Assembly: GCA_947650285.1 (NCBI GenBank)
Contig: CANTFL010000363.1
Coordinates: 124,001 to 188,000, forward strand
Source: Hyaloperonospora brassicae
Taxonomy: Eukaryota > Oomycota > Peronosporomycetes > Peronosporales > Peronosporaceae
Direction of reading: 5' to 3'
Length of the DNA: 64,000 bases
In this document: positions 12,040-22,387 of the stretch, in pieces
How positions within the stretch are numbered: the stretch's first letter is position 1
How the letters are laid out: every line of letters starts with the position of its first letter
Made by a program: the position numbers and the translations under genes
Notes under the pieces: model-generated
Database searches by the model: none
The model's input: the letters and a program-made list of their open reading frames with translations, nothing else
What the model was told of the DNA's origin: nothing

Positions 12040-15000
12040 GGAAGTCTTTACTTTTACAAATCGGGATAATAATACGTGCCAAGAACGATTGGGGAGGCTG
12101 GCTTATTCGAACGTCTGTAATGGTCACCATTACATGAACCATAATTGCCTGATGGTCCTTTAGAGGCCGTTGTTGAGGTCATTCCCGCTTGCCAATCTGA
12201 GCCGCTTTAGTGCATCAACCATATGAATTAACTCTTGCTGTGAAATAGCTTGTAATAATTGATCGTTTTTCGATGCCGAGAGGCGCAGACTGCTGATCAT
12301 TGGAACATAAAATAAATTGGCTCTTAGACGTAAATACGATCTGCGAGCAACATCTCTCTCCGAAAAAAGGCGGTATGAATATGTCGAATCGTGGCGACTG
12401 TTTGATCGAGTTCGTAATCAGAATATTGCTTAAAATACCAGCGCAGTAGGTCCATGGTGCGCTATAAACGTTGAATGACAAAAGTGAGAGCTTTTTACAA
12501 GCTTCCTACGCCATGATTTCTAATAGCGCTGTATGGGTCATCAGCTGCGCACGACTATGCGGCGGCACCCGGTAGATTACGGCGTTTCGATCTCGCCTCG
12601 TATATTGCATCACTTTCCGAATACAGGATATGCAGCTCTTTTTCGCTCCATTCCAGGAAGCAGTCGTCACTGCCCACCCAACTCTCTCAGTTGTAAGTGT
12701 AGCGAGCAGCTTTCTGACAATCCGCTGGGGTTGGGCAGAAGGAATGAGGTACACCCACACACTACGACGCCGCTCAGCAAAGGGACAAAGGTTGGGTCAG
12801 CTGATGTGAAGTTGTACCCGCTGATGATCGGATGGTACGCCTGTTTCGTCTACCGACACACACTGAACAATGGACGCCTAAGAATGCTGTACATGATTTT
12901 TTTAATTCGACTAGCCTCGTTTGGTCAACAGTAAATAAAAAATTACCGGTTCCGTGACATTCATTTCATCTCTTACGCTGTGACATAAGGTGTAATTGTC
13001 CTCTAGTTACAGGCTTGGACTAGCATGTGAATAGACGCGCTCTATAGTCTGCCCGATCAACCGCATCCCAGGAAGTCTAGGATCGACATAACCACACATA
13101 TAAATCCCCCGCTATAAAAGGTTCGTGATTGTGCCACGGCTAACTCCGCAGCTCCGAAAACAAGTCTCGCAGTCTGTGGGTGATTAGATGCGTAAATATT
13201 AACCGCACAAAAGTCGCCAATAATTGATGAGATGATTTTGTTTGTCTAGAATTCCGGTTGCCATGGTAGGATCATTTCCGCGACTCCAGGAGATAACAAA
13301 AATGTAAACCGTCAGACGCACCATGTCCCACGCTCGGATTCGGAATTGGTTTAGGATGCCCTTTTGCCTTCAACAAACGATATTTTATTCGGCTATTAGT
13401 GATCCACGTCCTGTTGGTGATAAAAATGCGCTTCCTGAATAATCCAAGCCAGGGCCGGTGTCTTATAGGTGCCTTGCGTCACGCTGTAAGACATTTGATC
13501 CGAGTAAGATACTTGAAACCTCATACTTTTTTGAGTATCAATTCCTTGTGGGTGAATTCGTGTCGTCACATCGCGCCATTGAGTTTGGAACTGTCGACTG
13601 GCTTTTGAAACGTATAGTGTCCATACGCATTTGTAGGCGCCCTGGCGTTAATTTGGCGCAAATCCCCGATAGACTGCTGACTCTGCCTAGTAACGACAAG
13701 GAAGGTTTCCAGCTCTCCCGCGAACGCTCCGACAGAGAAACGTGATATCTATATCCAGTCCGCCAAGTTTGGAGGGGAGGCAAAGGTCGTACGATACTTA
13801 GGGATCCGCTTGAGAGTAAGAAGATGACTATTCAGTCATCAGTCGTCGTATGATCGGCACAATCTTCCTGCCATAGCACCACCCGAATCTCTTACTTACA
13901 AAAGGACAGGCACAGATAATGTGTACAGCAATTTATTATTTGTCACTGACGTTGCACAGTTCTAAGAAATCGTCTCTCCCGTACGCATTTGTACGCAGTC
14001 ATACCCAGTCATCACTGCTGCCGTCGAGAAACGTAAAGCTGATAGCCGACGGACGAGACGATTTGCCCTTCCAGTCATCAAATTACCTCTGAGTCGGTTT
14101 GTCAGTTGTACGATCACGGTAGGCTGTCAGCCGGTGGTGAATACAACCCCGTCTCCAACATGCTTTTTACAATACCAGCACGCGATCGATGGAAGTCTCC
14201 AGAACTTCTCCGAAATTGAAAAGACCGTTATCATTCTAATTCGAGCATCCGGCATCCGTCGCGCTATTCACAACCATTCTTCTACACTGCTAATTGCTAA
14301 AGGTGAATAGGATTACGCCTAAGCCATCCAGAAAGATGTAAAAAAAATATTCTCACAGGTGATCGATGGTCGGACGATTAACTTTAACATCAATTACAGG
14401 TAAGGTTTGACCTCGGGTGATAGAATATTATTTTGATAACTTGATATGTGAAACGCGGAGAGACGGACGTTGCGTGCGACGACCAGGATCTCAAGACAAT
14501 GGAATGGGAAGAAATGGAAGATACATGGGATCAGCACACGGTGACGCACGGAATTAATCAGTGCCATTTGCAACTTGACCCTGTCAAGTTGCAGTGAAGA
14601 TGGAAGACGTGTAGGGTCGTGTAAGCGAACGATGTTAACACTCAATATAATCTAGTTTTACTTCATACTACCTTTGAACAAGTCCAAACTACAACACTAT
14701 ATTTTAATAGAACAGCCATATGATTGCCATTGAAGTTGCCAGACCGCGCGGTAGCTTTCCGCTACTGTGGGTATCATACATCCTTCCCTTTATATCATTA
14801 AGACGTCCCTGTATAGCTCACGCTGATTATTAAGTGTCCGCACAATTTGTAATATCTGTTCGCCTCGATCAGAGTGCTTGAGTGGGCCCCTTTCTAAGCT
14901 ATAGGAGAGGCGGCCTGATTTAGGGTTGCACAAATCGTTGCGCTGATAGGGTCAGGAGAAGCTCGAGCATTATTTGAGTCAGTACGCCTCCGAAACTACG

Positions 15001-18000
15001 AGTGTTCACGCCGAGATGATGCGGAGCGAGTTGCTGGTCTTCCTTTACATGATGGGTGCTGTCATGAACCGAAAATCCGTGACATTTCGGGAAAAAAGAG
15101 ACAGCGTCGCCTTAATCGGAAGATGCTGAGTCAAAAGAAGGCATCGTGTGCACGTAAGCCGAATAATAATCTCTTCGGAATCGCAGAACGAGTGGCAGAT
15201 AACTGTCGTATGTTTTAGCCAAGCGGATAGCCTCTACACACTGCTTCATCTCCAGAGAAATTTCTGGACCGTCTCATAAATGTTGTTGCCCTGGGAGATT
15301 GTTACTTGATAGGATATTAGACCAGTACCATAGTTTATCCCGTCTAACTCGTACGCAATCACAAAGATGTGACAATGGATAAAATCTCACGCGATAGACA
15401 AAACTTCGTAGCCGCCCCAATTATGGCGCGGTATACTGGCCTTGCGATTAGAAAAGGAAGACGCATACTCCTTCAAAAACCACATAAATTGCTTGGTTGA
15501 ATCGCGTTCTTCTATTATAACCCAGCCACATAAAACATTGATTAGCATGGACGTCCGTACAGTGCGATCAAATTGAATTCCCATTTTTGGCTGAGCCAAT
15601 CCAACGAATCCCTTGTTTACTGCTTGCCGTAGTAGCCTCAAGAATAAAATCATGGGCCGCCAAGTCGTGATTTAAGACGCTTGTACGACTGTTATCGAAA
15701 GAAATTCACCCGATGAAGGAGTATTGTCTGCTCGGATTCCTATCGCCGCCTCCGTTGCTAATTGATCTGAAGTGGGCTCTACTGTAGAACAATCTATGGA
15801 ATGCGGCGGGCCGCGACATTACTAGAAAACTCCCTCCACATTTCGTAACGCAGCTCTCTCTGTGTTTCAGGGTATCGAATAGTGGGATAGGATAAAGTTA
15901 CGTCGGGTTCCCCCTTAGAATACTCAGCCGCGCCTTCATCTCGTCCGTTATTGTCGGCAATGTTGGGCACCATTGATCGTCGCCCGAGAAATTTCAATTG
16001 GCTTCCGGCGAATAGGCGAAATTTGTTCGGCATTTAGCGCCGTCCATCCTCTCCTCCGACTCCTCGGCTAAATCATTACCCGAGACAATGTAGCCGTCGC
16101 TTGGTGCATATGGAGCGCTTTCTGTGAACTTATGTTGCGGGTACGCCGGCTTGGAAGTGTAACACATGGTTTGCGTGATACAGACGCAACCACCTTTGGC
16201 ACTCTAGCCGATACATTGGTCGTGACCGGAGAAGTTGAGGCCGAGATAGTAACTTCGACCGCCACAACTGTAGAAGATGCATCTACCGCCGCTTGAGCTT
16301 TCGCATTCTGATCAGCCTGCAACTGAAGCCGAAAAGTCTCCATTTGTTTAACTTCTTCCATGTTGACAAAAGGAAGGGCTAAATATTCCATTCTGGAAAC
16401 TTCTTGCTCCGTAGCCACCTTACAACCGGGTCGTCGGATCTGTTCTTCGGTGTAGAGACATCGCGCCATTGTATATTCAGTATATTCCAAGCGGAGAAAT
16501 GCAGGCGACGACCGACGTCAGGATACTTAAAAATGAGTATTGTACCGTACCAGATTAGTCGGACATTTCCGCGCTATAATTTCGGGCACCCGCCATCTCA
16601 TATTTAAGATTTTCCATAGTCGACGTCGAAAAATTGGGCGTGCAGGTATTAATGTATTTAATCTCGCACTCTGCGGCAATGTTATACTGGAATCAGGCAG
16701 TGAGCCGACCTTTATTCGTAAATCGTGTCACATTTGTGTAATTAACCTCAAACTAGCGTGTAAAGCCCAGTAGGACACCATCCTTGCCGAGCTGGCGTTT
16801 AAGATAAACTCTCGGTCCGAAGATGAGCATTGGATACGCGAAAAAACGCTCGTTGGAATGGGATGGTAGCGATCGCGTACCTAAACGACGTCTTTCGGTA
16901 AGAAAAAAGAATGGATTTGATAGTATTCGTCGTCTTCGTACATCGTCTTAGCAACACTCACTAATTCGCGCAGCTCGTCCTGATATACCTTCGACAGAAT
17001 AGCAGCCACAAAGAAGTATTTCTTTATGGCACTCGTGCTTTGCCAGCAGACGCTAAAACAAGTGTCACTTTATAATTGTAGAATCAATTCTCCTTCCACT
17101 TATGCCTGAATCGTCCTGGAGAGACGAAGCCATTTCTAAAAATCGAGGACACTCTTCGGAAAGTCGGGTAACCGCTTGTAAACAAAACTCCCTTCCGTGA
17201 GGCCGCTAAAAATCCGCCACTTGTTTTCCATAACTTGTTGGAGCCGAAATATATTCCTTGTTGCAAAAGTTTGTCGATAGAGCTCGTCAATGTCGCAATT
17301 TTGGTCTTGCTACACACCACAAAACTTACCATAAATTCTCGGTAAGAATCTAGTGACCCTGGACTGGCGCAGTGCTCTCCGCTCGATCCGTACTCGGCTG
17401 TCCCAGGAGGAGTGCAGGTATGTGTTGGTTTAAAAAGGGCCCATTTTCCTTGCTGAGCACGTTCTGCACAATGTGCGTGAAGGACCATAAAGTGCTGTAC
17501 AAAGTGTGGGTGGCCGCAGTTAAATACGGTTCCGAACAACGAACGAGCACTCACTGCCAATTCACGCCTGATTAAAGACCGTGAATACGACGGATTTCTC
17601 TTCAGTGCAAAGGTTCGGGCATCGTTTCATTCCCGGTGATTTTAATTGCGTGCCCATAGAAACCGTAGCATGAGAAACAGCAAATTATTCCGTTATGGTC
17701 ACTAACCAAGCGGCCCAGCGAATGAAATGAGAGGAGCCGCTCGACGAGCGCCGACATTAGCCACAAATATCTCCTCCGACCACACCGCAAACGCAGGCTA
17801 GCGCGACGGCATTGGTGGTTCCTTTTGGACGAATGCGTGCCCCATCTTGAAAATTAAGCCCCTCGCGGGATACTCGAAGACATCCTCCGTTTCTGCTTGT
17901 CTTGATTGCCCGTCCACGGAGCTACCCCCAGGTAACATCGGTCCGATCGCAGGCTCGAGGACCGGGATTGAGCGGTCGTCGTTGAGCGAAAGATTATAGC

Positions 18001-18539
18001 TGGGAGGTGCAGCAGGGCCGTGGTTGCCTGGATCCGGCGGACAGCTAATGAGGCCATAGCCCCCCCCTGTCGGTCCGGTGTTTGCAGGACTGCGCATGCC
18101 GTCGGTAAACGAGGAAAGGATCGCTGAGCGTTTTCCGAAAGAACATTGTAAGGCGTGTACGTATATACTTTTCAACCTTTCAGCTGGTACGAGGCTGTCA
18201 GGGCAGTGCGAAAGGCGCTGCAAAGTAAAAAGTGAGGCTTCGGGTACGGCTCTTTTAGCTTCTGTGGGTTTCTATCGATTTAAGCTGGCTCGAATGCACG
18301 ATCGCATATTGGTCAGATCACAACTTACTACATCTGACTTTGTTTTGCCAAGCTGAATAGATTTCCTGCGATCGTACTTGTCTCTTACGTTGTATTGATC
18401 GCATTCATATCCCTGCATTATCGCTCTTTTCGATTGCTTCTGCGGCGGTCTTGTCGACGTTCAAGAAAAGGTTTATTTCCACGTAGTTAATCAATTTGCC
18501 AAGCCACTTCCATTGCAGTCAACCCGCAACCTCGTCAAG
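12040..18539. other. Gene-poor region, unassigned
   Basis: About 6.5 kb without a convincing gene. Open frames at 12533-12934 (+), 13458-13745 (+), 16068-16490 (-), 17084-17560 (-) and 17798-18223 (-) are short and lack recognisable domains. The frame around 13740-13815 (+) contains VVRYLGI, a short string common in LINE reverse transcriptases, so a decayed LINE may be present, but the evidence is weak. The Gly/Pro/Ser-rich minus frame at 17798-18223 might be a LINE ORF1 relic; this is a guess. Confidence 0.4.
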
Positions 18540-18704
18540 ATGAACATCAAGACCGCGTGGTTGATCGTGACCTCTGTCGTTACCTTCTGTTCTGCGTCAA
18601 GCCATACGAATATACGAAATAAATACGCAATATGTAGCTGCAATGGCTATGAAAAATGGTGTCCAACCGATACGCTATGCTGCCACTACCCTGAGTGCTG
18701 GTAG
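18540..18704 (+). CDS. Candidate small secreted cysteine-rich peptide
   Basis: A 54-residue ORF starting at the ATG at 18540. Residues 1 to about 21 look like a signal peptide: Lys at position 4, a hydrophobic core (TAWLIVTSVVTF) and a small-residue CSASS cleavage region. The remaining roughly 33 residues hold six cysteines in the pattern C-x-C-x6-C-x5-CC-x4-C, which could form three disulfides, and the peptide ends in Trp just after the last Cys. Small cysteine-rich secreted proteins are a known effector/apoplastic class in oomycetes, but this one matches no family I recognise. No RXLR motif is present. It stands alone in repeat-rich DNA. It could be a chance ORF; the signal-plus-even-cysteine layout argues otherwise. 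Confidence 0.5.
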   Translation: MNIKTAWLIVTSVVTFCSASSHTNIRNKYAICSCNGYEKWCPTDTLCCHYPECW

Positions 18705-20773
18705 TAAACCACTCTTTCCACCATCGTCGAGATCATTGAATAAAAACGCAAACGGTCGCCTCATCGGGTCTTTGGTGCCCCAGAATTTCATGCTATCAGC
18801 AGCTAGGCAATCTGTGCTTATGATCATAATCAATGCTCACTGATCTATAGCTTAACGTGTTGCAATTCTTCGTCTTTGTGTGACGCTTTCGTTCGTATTT
18901 ACCCCATTGTGTTTTTATCTCTTTAACATTCAATAAAATAGACTCGTGGTGTACGGTTTTGTCGTAAATTTGTCCATTCCTCCCAGCGTTTGACAAAAGG
19001 CGTGTGCAGCGAAGTCTTGTTGAGAGATACATTTCATGAAAACATTATGCGGAACTAGTAATTGGTCATCTCTTCAATCATATTTTCGGATACCCTAAAT
19101 CGTCAATGTTGCAATTGGAACGTAAATATCAGCGGTTGGTGTGTATGTAAGCCCTCAACTCGCAAAGTATACCAAGAGTTCGTACTTTTGGGATGGAATG
19201 CATATAAATGACAGAATGTAGCTGGCGACTTTTATCACAGATATAACATAAAAATAAATGCGCTCACGTTTCGAGTAAAGGAACGTCAGCCTTGATAAGG
19301 CACTTTTCTTATGGCACTTGTTCCGTAAAGTAAACACAAGCTTGTTGCAGCTCTAAGAGCTACGTATCGTTCTCAGGCGAATGATTTGGCGCTATTTTGT
19401 ATTATAAGCAAAAATTGGATTGTTGTGTATGCACTTAGACCAGGACGTACGAGGATCGGTACTCGTGAGTGTGGCACGACCCACAACGCTACAATGCGTT
19501 CAATCATCGCTAAGTTTCCATTCACCAGGATATACTAAGTAATTTGAGTATTTGGATGAGCTCAACCTGCCTCTCTCTTTGGAATCGTCGTGCTGTCTGA
19601 GCACAATAAAATATGACCTGTTAAGTCGCTTGTTTTCTCTGACACGAAGGCCACAGCAGTCTCGCCGTATCTTCTGTCGCTTCTAATCTCCTTTCGAGTC
19701 TCGTCTTCGTTCGGATTCGGTTGATTGCCAGCACTCTATGCTAATGTGTCAAGGAAGGTCTATAATAAACATTGAATCAACGATACACAGCTATTCAAGC
19801 TCAGCTTCCTTTTACAGCTCAACATCACCCCACTTGTCTTCTAGTAATCAAACTTCTTTCGTCTCCATTATTAAAGCGATAAGAGAGATAATAGATATTT
19901 CAAACAGGCATGTGTGATTGAAACACTGGTGTGGTAGTCCACACCTCGGTCCCGATAGATACCGAACCGCGCGTGTCAGTAAGTTGGTTGACGTCGAAGA
20001 TGCTAAAGACCCCATCAATATCGCCACAGTAAGTGGCATTGCGAAAAATACAGCGGTGGTCGCGCCATCGAACGTTGTGATAATTCCGACAGCCATCAGT
20101 CGCATCTTGGCTTTCATTGTGGTCAAACGAGGAAAACAATACCAAATGGGAATTGTCGCATTATCTCTAGCGTGCGACGAAGAAGTGTTCTCTATGAGCT
20201 GATACTGTTGAGTAAATTCCTATCCACAGCTTTCACAATATTCATACCACTTTCACCGGAATTTTGGACGTAATTATTTCCATGAACAGGCGCGAAGCCT
20301 ATCTCAGCGCTTGCAGGTACATCTTTGGCTAGAAACTGCAATATTCGACAACGTATAATCTGTTTTTTGTCTTGTTTTGTGTAGGTTTCGACTTACGGAT
20401 GGAGATGTCTCTCTCGTCTGTTACAAATTTACTTCATACCAATTGGCGGCTTTGTTATAATCCTATATATTGTAAGACAATTTGACAAGAAACCACCTCA
20501 CCAACGTTTTTTACAATGCATCGTCCATTCTTTTACCCACAACTTATCTAATACAACGTTGTTAGTAAATAGCAATGCATCAAGACTGATCCAAATTTAC
20601 AATCGACCATTGGATTATTTTTGTTATGCCACTATAGGGAGAAAGGAATTCTGACCTAAGTGTCAAACGATTCATAGCAGCATCTGGCAAAAGCCATGAT
20701 TGCATTGTTGTCGTTGCGACACAGAAACGTAGCACGTACATAATCGTACAATGCATCGAAAGACAAGCCAGCT
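18705..20773. other. Unassigned AT-rich region upstream of copy B
   Basis: No gene is assigned. Two overlapping minus frames at 19848-20145 are open for 81 to 92 residues; one carries four cysteines but has a stop directly upstream and no start. They could be part of a broken gene or chance. Nothing else stands out. Confidence 0.4.
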
Positions 20774-20778
20774 CCTGC
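20774..20778. other. Target-site duplication of copy B, left (CCTGC)
   Basis: CCTGC immediately before the 5' LTR; the identical 5 bp follows the 3' LTR at 28755-28759. Five-bp duplications are usual for Ty3/gypsy integrases. Confidence 0.95.
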
Positions 20779-21166
20779 TGTAACGGGGCAGCCCGTTACA
20801 TGATATTGTCACTTAAGGAAAGTGACAATAAAGAATATAAGATGGATATTCTTTAAACAATACCACCAAAGTGGTGATATTGAAGGGTCGACCAAAGGGT
20901 CTGTTCATTGGTTGATATCGTGATGATATCAACCCACCAATCGCCGCAAGACGCGCGCAATGAGTGGTGACGAGACGTCACCATACATGCAGTTATATTA
21001 GTATAATTGAATTAAGTCAAACGAAGAGACAGTAGTTTAAAGACTTAATTTATTAATATAACAGTTCTACTTTTACCCTACCTACGCTTCCTCGCTCGCC
21101 ACGTGTACGTCCGTCGGGGCACCCAAATCCCTTGCGTTAAGTTACGCAAGGGTGTGCCCCGTTACA
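20779..21166 (+). repeat. 5' LTR of copy B
   Basis: 388 bp, TG...CA, with 12-bp inverted ends (TGTAACGGGGCA / TGCCCCGTTACA). The first 22 bp also form a 9-bp stem. A run of perfect hairpins follows: 20804-20830 (11 bp), 20830-20854 (9 bp), a CAAT...ATTG stem near 20856-20881, TTGATATC/GATATCAA near 20915-20935, GGTGACG/CGTCACC near 20967-20983, and a long AT-rich stem between about 20993 and 21064. No clear TATA box was assigned. Confidence 0.96.
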
Positions 21167-21168
21167 CC

Positions 21169-21184
21169 TGGTAGCACTTTGTAG
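21169..21184 (+). other. Primer-binding site
   Basis: TGGTAGCACTTTGTAG starts two bases after the 5' LTR. Its first eight bases complement the 3' end ...TGCTACCA of eukaryotic initiator Met tRNAs; the rest would need checking against the host tRNA set. The same sequence follows the LTR in copies A and C. Confidence 0.7.
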
Positions 21185-21210
21185 TCCTTCCAAGGACCAC
21201 ATCATCCAAC

Positions 21211-22365
21211 ATGTTCATGTTGGATGAAGAAGACACCTTTCACGCCACGCGTGAAGGGTTTACCCATTTGAGTGACATCGAATGGGGTGCGGTAGAACGA
21301 ATGAGTTCTACCGTAGGCGAACTCGTCGTCAGCACCATGTTGGAGTCTCTAGACAGAGACCAACAACATGCTGCTATCGCCAAGTTCATTCACAATGAAC
21401 TTGCTCTCGAGAGGGAGAAAGTAGCCTTGCTTCACCAGCAAGGCTCTCAACAGGCCGAGCAGTTGAGAGAACTCGGTGCTCAACAGACGGAGCTGTTGAG
21501 ACAGCAGCAATTCCATGCTGCTGTGGGCGGGACGGCGCATGCGCGTCGTCCCGAAGTGATGAAAGTCGACATCTCCAAGTACAGTGGAGTCCCGGAGGAC
21601 TCCCTGTTACTATGGTTTGTCGAACTCGACAGAGCCCTAAGGGCTCGTCGCGTCGAAGATGAGCAAATGAAACTCACATTTGCTCAGACCCACTTGGCAG
21701 GGCGTGCCAAAACTTGGTCCCTGGGACTCGAGAGTAGCGACCCAAATGTGTTTAGGTCGCTAGATGACTTCAAGTCCCGGCTCAGACAAACGTTTGAGCC
21801 GCCACGTGCTGAGTTCAGGGCTCGTTCAGAGCTCCTGAAACTCAAGCAGGGTAAGCGTGATGTGCACGCTTACGCACAACATATACGACTCCTTGCGAGT
21901 AGTATAACTGCAAACCCAGTTCATGAACACACGTTGATTACGGTGTTCATGCAAGGGCTCGCAGAAGGGCCCGTCAGGAGCCACCTGTTCCGCCTTGAGC
22001 TGAATACGCTTGAAGAAGCGATATCAGCCGCGGAACAGGAAGACTTTAGCATGAGACAGGCTCATGCTAGCTCAAACTCTTACCGTCCACCGAGACGACA
22101 AGAGATCGGAGGTCCAGAACCAATGGACCTCTGTTATGTTGAGAGCGAGAGACCTCGCTCTACAAACAACAAGCGATTGCAGAGGTGCAATCGCTGTCAG
22201 AAGTTAGGGCACTACGCATACGAGTATAGTGCTCCGCGCCCAGTACCAAACAGTACTGAGCGAAATGGACGACCATTCGCCAGAAAGGGCAATGGGCGTG
22301 GGTCCAGCGCTGTTGCGAAGCCGCAACAGCGAGACGGGCCATCAAAAAATGGTCGGGGTCAGTAG
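21211..22365 (+). CDS. gag: Gag of gypsy copy B
   Basis: A 384-residue structural protein of the virus-like particle. The N-terminal 120 residues are Glu/Gln-rich and probably coiled coil, and the middle (about 130-260) resembles retrotransposon Gag capsid domains (WFVELDRAL, HLAGRAKTWSL, FMQGLAEG). A single CCHC-type zinc knuckle lies near residues 327-342. The last ligand is Tyr instead of Cys (CNRCQKLGHYAYEY); copy C has the full CCHC. The start at 21211 lies inside an 11-bp hairpin (21202-21227), and a second in-frame ATG at 21217 is two codons later. The stop at 22363-22365 lies within the frameshift stem-loop that precedes pol. Confidence 0.93.
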   Translation: MFMLDEEDTFHATREGFTHLSDIEWGAVERMSSTVGELVVSTMLESLDRDQQHAAIAKFIHNELALEREKVALLHQQGSQQAEQLRELGAQQTELLRQQQFHAAVGGTAHARRPEVMKVDISKYSGVPEDSLLLWFVELDRALRARRVEDEQMKLTFAQTHLAGRAKTWSLGLESSDPNVFRSLDDFKSRLRQTFEPPRAEFRARSELLKLKQGKRDVHAYAQHIRLLASSITANPVHEHTLITVFMQGLAEGPVRSHLFRLELNTLEEAISAAEQEDFSMRQAHASSNSYRPPRRQEIGGPEPMDLCYVESERPRSTNNKRLQRCNRCQKLGHYAYEYSAPRPVPNSTERNGRPFARKGNGRGSSAVAKPQQRDGPSKNGRGQ

Positions 22366-22387
22366 GGGCGGAGCGCCCTACTGATCC
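22344..22387 (+). promoter_or_regulatory. -1 programmed ribosomal frameshift signal between gag and pol
   Basis: A slippery heptamer A AAA AAT lies at 22344-22350 in the gag frame. It is followed by a 5-nt spacer (GGTCG) and a 12-bp stem pairing 22356-22367 with 22376-22387; one pair is G-T and two more inner pairs sit around a GAG loop. The gag stop TAG at 22363-22365 lies inside the stem. The pol frame is -1 to gag and is open from the heptamer onward without an ATG. Copies A and C have the same arrangement at 5007-5013 (minus) and 61636-61642. Confidence 0.85.

Noticed and set aside
13740..13815. LINE reverse-transcriptase fragment (VVRYLGI)
   Set aside because: Only a seven-residue resemblance, in the opposite orientation to the firm LINE relic at 10445-10965; not enough to call.
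19848..20145. Overlapping minus-strand ORFs as a secreted cysteine protein
   Set aside because: A stop lies directly upstream, there is no start or clear splice acceptor, and the two frames are mutually exclusive.
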